Of a DNA stretch of 59,663 nt, positions 14,332-22,171 are shown piece after piece (positions within the stretch are counted from its first letter, which is position 1; each line of letters starts with the position of its first letter). The translations under genes and the position numbers were made by a program. A model generated the notes under the pieces. The model was not told where the DNA came from, made no database searches, and saw nothing but the letters and a program-made list of their open reading frames with translations. This stretch comes from Eubacteriales bacterium (GTDB taxonomy: Bacteria > Bacillota > Clostridia > Oscillospirales > Oscillospiraceae): assembly GCA_030539285.1 (NCBI GenBank), contig JAUNSH010000011.1, positions 1-59,663 on the forward strand, written 5' to 3'.

Positions 14332-16233
14332 ATGAATCGTTTTGTACAGAGAGTATCCCAAATTTTAGAGACAGGAGGGCTGTGGAAGGACATGGTCCTC
14401 CTCGGGTTGTCCGGGATCGCGATTGTATGCAGTTTGGCTGGGATCCAGCCGTTTCCGTTTGATATTATGTGGATATCCATCCTTCTGTGCGGACTCCCGA
14501 TCATTCTTGAGGCGGTCATTGGCTTGATCACAGCCTTTGATATCAAGGCGGATGTACTTGTTTCCCTGGCGCTGATCGCTTCCGTCAGCATTGGAGAATA
14601 CTTTGCTGCCGGAGAAGTGGCGTTCATCATGCAGCTGGGCGCCTTACTGGAGGAGCTGACAGTATCGAAGGCCCGTGATGGGATCGAAAAGCTGGTCCAC
14701 CTGACACCGCAGACGGCAAGGCTTCTGAAAGGCGGGAAGGAAATGGTGATCCCTGCCGAACAGGTTCAGATCGGCGATGTGCTTCGTGTACTTCCCGGGG
14801 AAAGTATCCCGGTGGACGGCGTGATCATTTCGGGCCATACTTCCATCAATCAGGCGGTCATGACAGGAGAATCCCTTCCTGTGGATAAATCCGTGGGCGA
14901 CAATGTGGCCAGCGGAACGGTAAACCAGTTTGGTGTCTTCGAGATGAAGGCTTCCAAAGTGGGAGAGGACAGCTCCGTCCAGCGAATGATCCGGCTGGTG
15001 CAGTCCGCGGACGCGGGCAAGGCCAAAATTGTGGGGATCGCGGACCGGTGGGCGACATGGATCGTCGTGATCGCGCTCAGTGCCGCGCTGCTGACATGGC
15101 TGGTCACAGGGCAGATCATTCGCGCCGTAACCATTCTTGTTGTGTTCTGCCCTTGTGCGCTGGTGCTTGCGACGCCGACAGCCATCATGGCGGCAATCGG
15201 AAACGCGACAAAACATGGTTTCCTTGTCCGGGAAGGAGACGCGTTGGAGCGCCTGTCCAAAATCAAGGTGGTGGCCTTTGATAAGACCGGAACATTGACC
15301 TACGGAACGCCGGAAGTCGTTTCGGCAGTGAGCGTTTCCGATTCCGTTACGAGTTTGGAGCTTTACCGGCTGATTGCGTCTGCCGAGCAGCTGTCTGAGC
15401 ATCCCCTGGGAAAGGCGATCGTGAACAGCTACCAAAAAGAAAATGGAAGCCAGCTTGTACCGGCTCGTGATTTTCAAATGATCCCGGGACGTGGTATCTG
15501 TGCCTGTGTGGGAGAGAAGTGTGTCCTTGCCGGCAATGCGGAACTGCTTCATAATAACGGTATCGATTTTGTGCAGCCTGACACGGCGGATACCTGCCTG
15601 AGACAGGGGTGTACTGTCATTTATGCTGCAGTGGATGGTGAATTTTCCGGGTATATTGCCCTATCGGACACATTGCGCCAGGAAAGCGCTGATATGATCG
15701 CGGCACTTTCTGACTTGGGCGTGTCGCCTGTTCTGCTGACCGGTGACCATGAAAACGCGGCGCGTACCATTGCGTCCAGGCTGAATATTCAGCAGGTGCG
15801 GGCAAATTGCCTGCCGGAGGACAAGCTGGAAGCGATTGAGGGCTATCAGCGTGACGGCAGATTTGTGTGTATGATCGGCGACGGGATCAACGACGCGCCG
15901 GCATTGAAAAAGGCGAGTGTCGGTATCGCAATGGGGGGCATTGGAAGTGACATTGCTGTTGACGCGGCCGACATTGCCCTGGTTGATGATGAAGTAAAAG
16001 AATTACCGCACCTGATCGCGTTATCGAAACGCATGATGGTAACGATTCAATGCAACATGGCCTTTTCCATGGCGCTGAATTTCCTTGCGATCGTTCTGGC
16101 GATCACGGGAATTCTAAATCCGGTCGTTGGCGCGCTGGTGCATAACGCAGGTTCCGTGCTGGTCATTTCCAGTTCGGCATTGTTACTGAAATGGAGGAAA
16201 AGGGAGCAATCATCAAAATTGAGCATGGCATAA
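14332..16233 (+). CDS. Heavy-metal P1B-type ATPase without N-terminal metal-binding domain
   Basis: A 633-aa membrane pump. The actuator motif MTGES, the membrane metal site CPCAL followed by VLATPTA, the phosphorylation site DKTGTLT, an HP dipeptide (SEHPLG), and GDGINDAPAL are all seen. It starts at ATG 14332 behind AAAGGAGGGG; the longer frame upstream overlaps csoR and is not coding. There is no HMA domain at the N-terminus. The last two membrane helices carry NMAFSMALNFLA and VHNAGSVLVISSS rather than the usual CopA YN/MxxSS residues, so the metal may not be Cu(I) even though the regulator is CsoR-like. Export from the cytosol is expected. Confidence 0.9.
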   Translation: MNRFVQRVSQILETGGLWKDMVLLGLSGIAIVCSLAGIQPFPFDIMWISILLCGLPIILEAVIGLITAFDIKADVLVSLALIASVSIGEYFAAGEVAFIMQLGALLEELTVSKARDGIEKLVHLTPQTARLLKGGKEMVIPAEQVQIGDVLRVLPGESIPVDGVIISGHTSINQAVMTGESLPVDKSVGDNVASGTVNQFGVFEMKASKVGEDSSVQRMIRLVQSADAGKAKIVGIADRWATWIVVIALSAALLTWLVTGQIIRAVTILVVFCPCALVLATPTAIMAAIGNATKHGFLVREGDALERLSKIKVVAFDKTGTLTYGTPEVVSAVSVSDSVTSLELYRLIASAEQLSEHPLGKAIVNSYQKENGSQLVPARDFQMIPGRGICACVGEKCVLAGNAELLHNNGIDFVQPDTADTCLRQGCTVIYAAVDGEFSGYIALSDTLRQESADMIAALSDLGVSPVLLTGDHENAARTIASRLNIQQVRANCLPEDKLEAIEGYQRDGRFVCMIGDGINDAPALKKASVGIAMGGIGSDIAVDAADIALVDDEVKELPHLIALSKRMMVTIQCNMAFSMALNFLAIVLAITGILNPVVGALVHNAGSVLVISSSALLLKWRKREQSSKLSMA

Positions 16234-16300
16234 CAAGCGGCTGCCGGCAGAGGTATGTATTCCAGGGGATAAAATTGGATTGTACGCCGTACAAAAACAA

Positions 16301-16329
16301 TTGACATTCAGTGGCGAATGCCGTCGAAT
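16301..16329 (+). promoter_or_regulatory. Promoter of the lysine-riboswitch operon
   Basis: TTGACA (16301-16306), 17 bp, TCGAAT (16324-16329). Transcription would begin just before the aptamer. Confidence 0.55.
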
Positions 16330-16337
16330 GTAGGGAA

Positions 16338-16493
16338 CGTATCTCAGAGGCGCGAAACGCAAGAACGCTTCGATAGCATCGTCGAAGAGGGAGGGCAATT
16401 CGCCGAAGGCAGAGCCATTCTGCCTGGGCTCATGCTGAACAAGCATGAGACTGTTCCCACCGCGGGCCAGGCGGTGGGAGAGCGCTGGATACG
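16338..16493 (+). ncRNA. Lysine riboswitch (L box) aptamer
   Basis: Conserved L-box segments appear in order: AGAGGCGCGAA and CAAGAACG near the 5' side, GGGAGGGC with TTCGCCGAAGG, CCTGGGCTCATGCTG, GAGACTGTTCCC, then GGTGGGAGAGCGC. The P1 stem pairs CGTATC (16338-16343) with GATACG (16488-16493). The 5' P1 strand TATCTCAGAGGCG is also nearly complementary to the 5' arm of the terminator at 16529. This gives the usual antiterminator/terminator switch in which lysine turns expression off. Confidence 0.88.
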
Positions 16494-16528
16494 CGCGGCA
16501 AAGCTGACCACATTGCCGCGCCATTTCC

Positions 16529-16557
16529 GCCTGAGAGATATCTCTCAGGCATTTTTT
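16529..16557 (+). terminator. Riboswitch-controlled terminator
   Basis: GCCTGAGAGA and TCTCTCAGGC form a perfect 10-bp stem followed by ATTTTTTATT, 16 bases before the GGAGG of the first gene. A separate GCGCGGCAA/TTGCCGCGC hairpin lies between aptamer and terminator (16493-16521). Confidence 0.88.
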
Positions 16558-16577
16558 ATTATTTGGAGGAAAAGAGA

Positions 16578-17756
16578 ATGGTATTTGGTGTGTTGAAGGA
16601 CATCAAAAACGGCGAGTATCGCACCATCGTCACCCCATCCGAGGCGGCAACGCTGAAAGCTGACGGTCATGAGGTCCTGATCCAGAAGGGAGCCGGTGAG
16701 AAAGCCGGATTTGAAGACAGCGCCTATGCCGCTGCCGGTGCGGAAATAGTGGAAACCGCAGAGGAGATGTATGCCCGCTGTAACTTCCTGACCAAGGTGA
16801 AGGAATTTGAGCCTTGCGAGTTCGGTATGCTCCGGGAGGTCCAGATCGTGTTCACCTGCATCCACCCCGCTGCCCACCCCGAGGAGGTGCAGGCGCTGCT
16901 GGACAGCAAGTGCATCGCGTTCACCGCGGAGGATTCCCACCGCTATGGCTCCCCCAACTGTGAAGCCGCCGGCAAGCAGGGCGCTCTGATGGGCCTGTAT
17001 GCCATGCTGTCCATCAACGGCGGCAAGGGCAAATTCGTCAGCGGCCTGGGCGGAGCCCCCGGTATGAAGGTCCTGATCCTGGGCGGCGGCACCGTTGGAC
17101 AGGCGGCCCTGTCCGTTCTGCACGCGCTGGGCGCCTGGTGCACCGTGATGGATGTGAACATCGGCGCCATGCGCAGCCTCAGCCGGCAGTACAACGAGCG
17201 GGTGAACACCATGTTCTCCACCCGGGAGAACATTGCCAAGCTCCTGCCGGAGACCGACCTGGTGATCAACTGCGTCAAGTGGCCCAAGGGCAATATGGAT
17301 TATCTGATCACCCGTCAGATGGTCGCTACCATGGAAAAAGGCTCTGTCATCGTGGATATCAGCTGTGATGACGGCGTGATCGAGACCTTCCACGAGACCA
17401 CCCACGAAAATCCCACCTATGTGGAGGAGGGCGTTGTCCACTACTGCGTCAGCAACATTCCCGGTGCCATCGCCCAGTCCACCTCCATTTCCTATGCCGG
17501 CAGCGTGCTGCCCCACTTCCGCAGCATTCTGAATGAGGGCGTTGCCGCAGCCTGCGCGAAGGACGGATTCCTGCGCAGAAGCCTGACCACCTACCGGGGC
17601 TACCTGACCCACGAGGAGACCAGTGCCCTGCAGAACCGTCCCTGGGTCCGTCCAGAAGACATTCTGGGCATCGCGGATCAGCGACTGGACCCGGCGCCCC
17701 CCGCTACCGTCTCCCGTTCCGAAAATTTCCTGCCGCTGGATCAGGTGAAATTCTAA
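16578..17756 (+). CDS. Alanine dehydrogenase / lysine-type saccharopine dehydrogenase-like enzyme
   Basis: A 392-aa AlaDH/PNT-superfamily oxidoreductase. The N-terminal substrate domain opens with GVLKDIKNGEYR, and KVKEFEPCEF and CIHPAAHPEE occupy places where alanine dehydrogenase has its Lys and His. The Rossmann motif VLILGGGTVGQAA lies near residue 165, and VDISCDDGV and HYCVSNIPGAIA close the fold. Fungal LYS1-type saccharopine dehydrogenases share this fold. The lysine riboswitch upstream argues for a lysine-linked reaction repressed by lysine, and 28 bases downstream sits an NhaC-type transporter. Substrate and direction are not known. GGAGG stands 9 bases before the ATG. Confidence 0.8.
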   Translation: MVFGVLKDIKNGEYRTIVTPSEAATLKADGHEVLIQKGAGEKAGFEDSAYAAAGAEIVETAEEMYARCNFLTKVKEFEPCEFGMLREVQIVFTCIHPAAHPEEVQALLDSKCIAFTAEDSHRYGSPNCEAAGKQGALMGLYAMLSINGGKGKFVSGLGGAPGMKVLILGGGTVGQAALSVLHALGAWCTVMDVNIGAMRSLSRQYNERVNTMFSTRENIAKLLPETDLVINCVKWPKGNMDYLITRQMVATMEKGSVIVDISCDDGVIETFHETTHENPTYVEEGVVHYCVSNIPGAIAQSTSISYAGSVLPHFRSILNEGVAAACAKDGFLRRSLTTYRGYLTHEETSALQNRPWVRPEDILGIADQRLDPAPPATVSRSENFLPLDQVKF

Positions 17757-17784
17757 AAATTAAATTACATAGGGAGTAGAGATC

Positions 17785-19191
17785 ATGGAAGAAGTCGTCA
17801 ACATGGGATTCCTCTCATTGATTCCCGCAATCCTCGCAATCGCGCTGTGCTTTATCACCCGCAACACGGTTATCTCCATTGCTATCGCCTGTATTATCGG
17901 CACTCTGCTGGCCGGCCAGGGCGTGTTCGGCTTCCCTGCGCTGCTGCGCACCGCGGTGGGCACCACGGATTTTGCCGGTGTTATGCTGCTGAACATTTTT
18001 GTCGGCATTCTGGTGGCGTATTTCCAGAAGACCGGCGCTATCCAGGGCTTTTCCCAGAAGCTCAATGACCGCCGTCTGAGCCGCAGAGGTGCGCAGCTCA
18101 TCGCCTGGTTCCTGGGTATGTTCGTGTATTTCAGCGATTCCTTCAGCCCCCTGTTCGTTGGCAGCACCATGCGTTCCGTCACGGACAAGGCCCGCATTTC
18201 CCGGGAGAAGCTGGCCTATATCGCGGACTCCACTTCCGCACCTGTCAGCGTGCTGGTTCCCATCACCGGCTGGGCCGCTTATTTGAGCGGACTGGCAGTG
18301 GGTGTGGGTTGCATCGCCACCGCGGAGCAGGGCGCGGCGCTGTTCCTGAAGGCGATCCCCCTGAACCTGTACGCCCTGACGGCGGTTCTCTTTGTGGGCC
18401 TGATCGGCAGCGGCATCATCAAGGACTTCGGCCCCATGGCAAAGGCTGAAAAACGGGCCATGGAGGAGGGCAAAGTCCTGCGTGACGGCGCGGTACCTTT
18501 GGCCTCCAACGAGCTGACCGGTATGGCAGCCAAGGAGGGCTTCACCCCCCGCGTTTTCCTGAACTTCATTCTGCCCGTCATCGGCATCATCTGCATCGCC
18601 CTGGGGACCTTCTTTGCCAACCATTCCGCCAACACCAGAGCCGCCTTTATGACAGTGATCGTTCTCATGAGCATCAGCATGATGATCCAGGGCTTTACCC
18701 TCCAGGAGATTGCCGACACCATGATGCAGGGCATCAAGGGCGCGACTCCCGCCGTTGTTTTGCTGGCACTGGCCTACTGCGTCAATCAGCTCAGCAAGGA
18801 TATGGGCACCGCCAACTACATCATTTCCCTGTGTGAGGGCTTCCTGACCCCCCGTCTGCTGCCCGCCATTATCTTTGTGGTGTCTGCCATCATGGCTTTT
18901 GCCACCGGCTCCTCCTGGGGCACCTTTGCGATCTGTATGCCCCTGGCCCTGCCCCTGGCTTTCGCCTTTACCGGCAATGAGGTGACCATCCTGGTGGTGG
19001 CTGTGTTCGCGGCGGTTGCCGGCGGCGGCGTGTTCGGTGACCACTGCTCTCCTCTGTCCGATACCACCATTCTCTCCTCTACAGGTGCTGCCTGTGACCA
19101 TCTGGATCATGTCAAGACCCAGCTGCCCTACGCGCTGGTATGCGGCGCTATTGCGCTGGTAGGATACCTGCTGGTTGGACTTGCTGTTTGA
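17785..19191 (+). CDS. NhaC-family Na+/H+ antiporter-like transporter, lysine uptake candidate
   Basis: A 468-aa polytopic membrane protein with about 11-12 hydrophobic segments. NhaC-family features include YFSDSFSPLFVG and TSAPVSVLVPITGWAAY in the middle, and FATGSSWGTFAI and GDHCSPLSDTTILSS toward the C-terminus. Lysine-riboswitch-controlled NhaC-like proteins have been proposed as lysine transporters (LysW type), and this gene shares the operon with the riboswitch. Sodium-driven lysine import is my inference. Simple cation antiport remains possible. Confidence 0.82.
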   Translation: MEEVVNMGFLSLIPAILAIALCFITRNTVISIAIACIIGTLLAGQGVFGFPALLRTAVGTTDFAGVMLLNIFVGILVAYFQKTGAIQGFSQKLNDRRLSRRGAQLIAWFLGMFVYFSDSFSPLFVGSTMRSVTDKARISREKLAYIADSTSAPVSVLVPITGWAAYLSGLAVGVGCIATAEQGAALFLKAIPLNLYALTAVLFVGLIGSGIIKDFGPMAKAEKRAMEEGKVLRDGAVPLASNELTGMAAKEGFTPRVFLNFILPVIGIICIALGTFFANHSANTRAAFMTVIVLMSISMMIQGFTLQEIADTMMQGIKGATPAVVLLALAYCVNQLSKDMGTANYIISLCEGFLTPRLLPAIIFVVSAIMAFATGSSWGTFAICMPLALPLAFAFTGNEVTILVVAVFAAVAGGGVFGDHCSPLSDTTILSSTGAACDHLDHVKTQLPYALVCGAIALVGYLLVGLAV

Positions 19192-19219
19192 GACAGCCCA
19201 TATACATTTATGAAAAGGG

Positions 19220-19263
19220 TCAGGCAGACCAGTGGCGTTACCACCGGTCTGCCTGATTTCGTA
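19220..19263. terminator. Bidirectional terminator between convergent genes
   Basis: TCAGGCAGACC pairs with GGTCTGCCTGA around a 15-nt loop, followed by TTTCGT. It serves the lysine operon and the EamA gene, which converge here. Confidence 0.75.
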
Positions 19264-19283
19264 TTACATTGGACAACAAGCCA

Positions 19284-20144
19284 TCACAACAGCATTAACA
19301 AGGTTCCAGTTACGATCAGCGTTAGACCCAAACCGGACCGGCGATTCAGCTTTTCGTGGAAAACGAAGTAAGAGAAAGCTACGGTAACCAAAATGCTCAG
19401 CTTGTCAATGGGCACGACAACGCTTGCGGGGCCATCCTGCAGCGCCCGGTAATAGCACAGCCAGGAGGCTCCTGTGGCGATGCCGGACAGGCAGATGAAC
19501 CCCAATTCTTTTTTCGGAATCTCCCGGATCATGTGCTGCTTTCCGGTGGCAAACACCATGACCCATGCCATCACCAGCACCACACCTGTCCGAATGGCGG
19601 TACCCAGGTTGGATTCTACGCCGGATATGCCTGCTTTTCCGAGAATGGACGTCAGGCTTGCGAAAACTGCGGACCCCACCGCGTAAAGCAGCCAGCGGTT
19701 TCCCGCTGTTTCTTTCCGCTCCACATCCTTCTTTTCAATCATCAGAAAAGTGCCCACCGCAATTACCACCACGCCCGCGGCCTTCGGCAGGCTGACGGAT
19801 TCATGCAGAAAAAGGAACGCCAGAAGGATCGTCAGGATCGTGCTGGACTTGTCAATGGGGACCACTTTGTTGATGTTGCCCAGCTGAAGGGCTTTGAAAT
19901 AGCACAGCCAGGAAGCTCCCGTGGCCAGACCGGACAGAATTAAAAACAAAAGCGTTTTCCCTTCGATGGCGCTGACCAGATTCTGCGAGCCTGCGACAAA
20001 AACCATCAGCCAGGAAAAAGCCAATACCACAATGGTACGGATCGCTGTCGCTGCTGTAGAATCCGTTTTCCGAATGCCGCACTTTGCCAAAATGGAAGTA
20101 ATGCCCGCAAAAAGAGCGGAGCCAAAGGCAAACAGGATCCACAT
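19284..20144 (-). CDS. EamA/DMT-superfamily transporter
   Basis: A 286-aa protein with ten predicted membrane helices in two homologous EamA halves. The duplication is obvious: GLATGASWLCYFKALQLG in the first half mirrors GIATGASWLCYYRALQDG in the second, and each is followed by VVPIDK. AGGAGG lies 8 bases before the ATG. DMT proteins export or import metabolites, and the substrate is unknown. Monocistronic. Confidence 0.88.
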   Translation of the reverse strand: MWILFAFGSALFAGITSILAKCGIRKTDSTAATAIRTIVVLAFSWLMVFVAGSQNLVSAIEGKTLLFLILSGLATGASWLCYFKALQLGNINKVVPIDKSSTILTILLAFLFLHESVSLPKAAGVVVIAVGTFLMIEKKDVERKETAGNRWLLYAVGSAVFASLTSILGKAGISGVESNLGTAIRTGVVLVMAWVMVFATGKQHMIREIPKKELGFICLSGIATGASWLCYYRALQDGPASVVVPIDKLSILVTVAFSYFVFHEKLNRRSGLGLTLIVTGTLLMLL

Positions 20145-20523
20145 TTTCTTTCCCTCCTGAATCGATAACCGGCCCCCCGGACTGCTTTCACGCAGCGGGG
20201 CTTCGCCGGATTTTTTACTGTTTTGGCGTACGGTACCGCCTTGTTGTCACCCATGGCATCCTGACTCGGACGGCTGCGGAAGTCGAGTCCTCCTTCTCTG
20301 ATGCTGATTCTACCATATTTTCCCGGAAGAAAAAAGGGGGGAGAATAAAAAGAGCTGCCGATTTTGAATTTTGGAAGTTTACATTTCGTTTACAAGGGAA
20401 CTGCCATTTTTTCAGCCCACTTTCAGTTAGACGTGGTATGCTCTTTGCGAAAACAGGGACCACCCAACAGCGCTGGTGTGCTGATAAAACATTTGCGCGC
20501 GGTTCATCAAGGAGGAATTATAT
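20145..20523. other. Non-coding interval between divergent EamA and HtrA genes
   Basis: It holds two divergent leaders. On the minus strand, a GACTCG/CGAGTC hairpin (20263-20289) and a CGGTACCG palindrome (about 20231-20238) lie in the EamA leader, with a TAGAAT-like -10 farther upstream. I could not match these to a known riboswitch. On the plus strand, TATGCT near 20437 may be the -10 for htrA, and AAGGAGG precedes its ATG. The short minus-strand ORF ending GAGYRFRRE looks incidental. Confidence 0.5.
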
Positions 20524-21885
20524 ATGGATGAGTTTACACAGCTGGATAATCAGGAGAGCGGCTGCAATTACTACGATCCCCAGCACTCAGGTGCGGCAGA
20601 GCACCAGAGCGAGTTCAGCCCGCTCCATCAGGAATCCGGGCATGACGCAAAAAAGCGGAAGAAGGGGAACGGAGGTGTTCGGCTGGTAGCTACTGCCCTG
20701 TGCTGCTCCCTGCTGGGCGGCATTGCCGGCGCGGGCGGAACCATTTGGTATAACCAATATCGGAATTCTCAGGCTCCTGAGGATACACAGCAGCTGACCG
20801 TCATGGTGGAGGGCCTGCGGGAAACCTCCAAAATCGAGGTGGTGCAGGTTGACACGAGCCAGCAGCTGACTTCCGCCGAGGTCTATGCCGCCAATGTCAA
20901 TTCCACGGTAGGCATCACCACCTCCACTTCTACCACCAACTTCTGGGGCTACACCACCACCTCTGCCGCCTCCGGATCCGGCTTCATCATTTCTACGGAC
21001 GGGTACATCCTGACCAATTACCACGTCATTGAGGATGCCGACAGCGTTACCGTGGCCCTCTACAGCGGCGATACCTACGACGCTTCGCTGGTGGGGTATG
21101 ACGAGAGCAACGATATCGCGGTCCTGAAAATCGATGCCGAGGACCTGTCCCCGGTGATTCTGGGGGATTCGGACACTTTGCACATTGGCGACAGCGTGGT
21201 TGCCATCGGAAACCCGCTGGGAGAGCTGACCTTCTCCCTGACCGCGGGAACCATCAGTGCCAAGGATCGGGAAGTGACCCTGTCCAGCAATATCACTATG
21301 AACCTGCTTCAGACGGACTGTGCCATCAATTCCGGCAACTCCGGCGGCGCGCTGTTTAATCTGTACGGCGAAGTCGTGGGCATTACCAACGCCAAGTATT
21401 CTAGCTCTTCCAGCAGCTCCGCTTCCATTGACAACATCGGCTTTGCTATTCCCATCAATTCCGTCATGCCCATCGTGGAAAGCATCATCGAAAAGGGCTA
21501 TATTTCCAAACCCTATATCGGCATCACCGTGATGGACGTTTCGGAGGAATCCCAGCTGTATGGCGTTCCCGCCGGTATCGCGGTCCAATCCGTAACGGAA
21601 GGCTCTCCCGCTGAGGAGGGCGGCCTGACCGCGGGGGATGTGATCACCGGGGTCAATGGTGATGCCATGGATAGCGATGATCTGGTAAGTTATGTAAAAA
21701 GCGCCAGTGTTGGAGATACATTGACCCTTTCCATCTACCGCCAGGGAGAAACGCTGGAGATCACCGTTTCCATTGGTGAGCAAATTCAGTCCGCTCTGGC
21801 CAATGAAGAAGCGGCCCAACAGGAAGCGGCAAACAGTACACCGCAAAGCGGGATGCCCTTCGGCGGTTACAGAGGACGGCCCTGA
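20524..21885 (+). CDS. htrA: HtrA/DegP-family membrane-anchored serine protease
   Basis: A 453-aa surface quality-control protease. A hydrophilic N-terminus of about 50 residues leads to one membrane anchor (VRLVATALCCSLLGGIAGAGG), then a trypsin-like domain and one PDZ domain (about residues 335-425). The catalytic triad is His in TNYHVIE, Asp in NDIAVL and Ser in GNSGGAL. The anchored, cytosol-N-terminal layout is standard for Gram-positive HtrA. The tail ends in a Gln/Gly-rich stretch. AAGGAGG is 10 bases before the ATG. Single gene, closed by a strong terminator. Confidence 0.93.
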   Translation: MDEFTQLDNQESGCNYYDPQHSGAAEHQSEFSPLHQESGHDAKKRKKGNGGVRLVATALCCSLLGGIAGAGGTIWYNQYRNSQAPEDTQQLTVMVEGLRETSKIEVVQVDTSQQLTSAEVYAANVNSTVGITTSTSTTNFWGYTTTSAASGSGFIISTDGYILTNYHVIEDADSVTVALYSGDTYDASLVGYDESNDIAVLKIDAEDLSPVILGDSDTLHIGDSVVAIGNPLGELTFSLTAGTISAKDREVTLSSNITMNLLQTDCAINSGNSGGALFNLYGEVVGITNAKYSSSSSSSASIDNIGFAIPINSVMPIVESIIEKGYISKPYIGITVMDVSEESQLYGVPAGIAVQSVTEGSPAEEGGLTAGDVITGVNGDAMDSDDLVSYVKSASVGDTLTLSIYRQGETLEITVSIGEQIQSALANEEAAQQEAANSTPQSGMPFGGYRGRP

Positions 21886-21896
21886 TCCTGATACGC

Positions 21897-21934
21897 AAAC
21901 CCCCGGCAGGCCATGTGGCCTGCCGGGGGTTTCT
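21897..21934 (+). terminator. Terminator of htrA
   Basis: CCCCGGCAGGCC and GGCCTGCCGGGG pair around ATGT, flanked by AAAC on the 5' side and GTTTCT on the 3' side. Confidence 0.9.
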
Positions 21935-22093
21935 GTGATACGGTTTCCTGATTAAAATGTTTCATTTTCATCGAGAAGGCACCGACTGACAGCTCTGCGC
22001 CCGGGTTCCTCCGGCCAGGAGATACCGCCGGGAAAATCTGGCCCGGCAGTCTGGCGATGACATTCTTTTACGTGGATTTTTCTGTTTTGGACT

Positions 22094-22121
22094 TTTGAAC
22101 TTTACATTGGATTGGTAGAAT
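22094..22121 (+). promoter_or_regulatory. Probable promoter of the alkaline phosphatase gene
   Basis: TTTGAA (22094-22099), 16 bp, TAGAAT (22116-22121), about 50 bases before the ATG. No convincing PhoB-type direct repeats were seen. The rest of 21935-22093 shows no gene. Confidence 0.5.
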
Positions 22122-22171
22122 CACTGCGGAACCAAAATCCAATCTGAATTCGAAAAGGAGAAAACAAGAGA

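Noticed and set aside
20006-20280. Minus-strand frame ending AVRGAGYRFR resembling the tail of a response regulator
   Set aside because: Only about 10 residues match, there is no domain upstream, and the frame overlaps the ribosome binding site of the EamA gene.
20145-20523. Known riboswitch (guanidine, fluoride or yybP-ykoY type) in the EamA leader
   Set aside because: None of the conserved cores of these classes could be found by eye; only generic hairpins are present.
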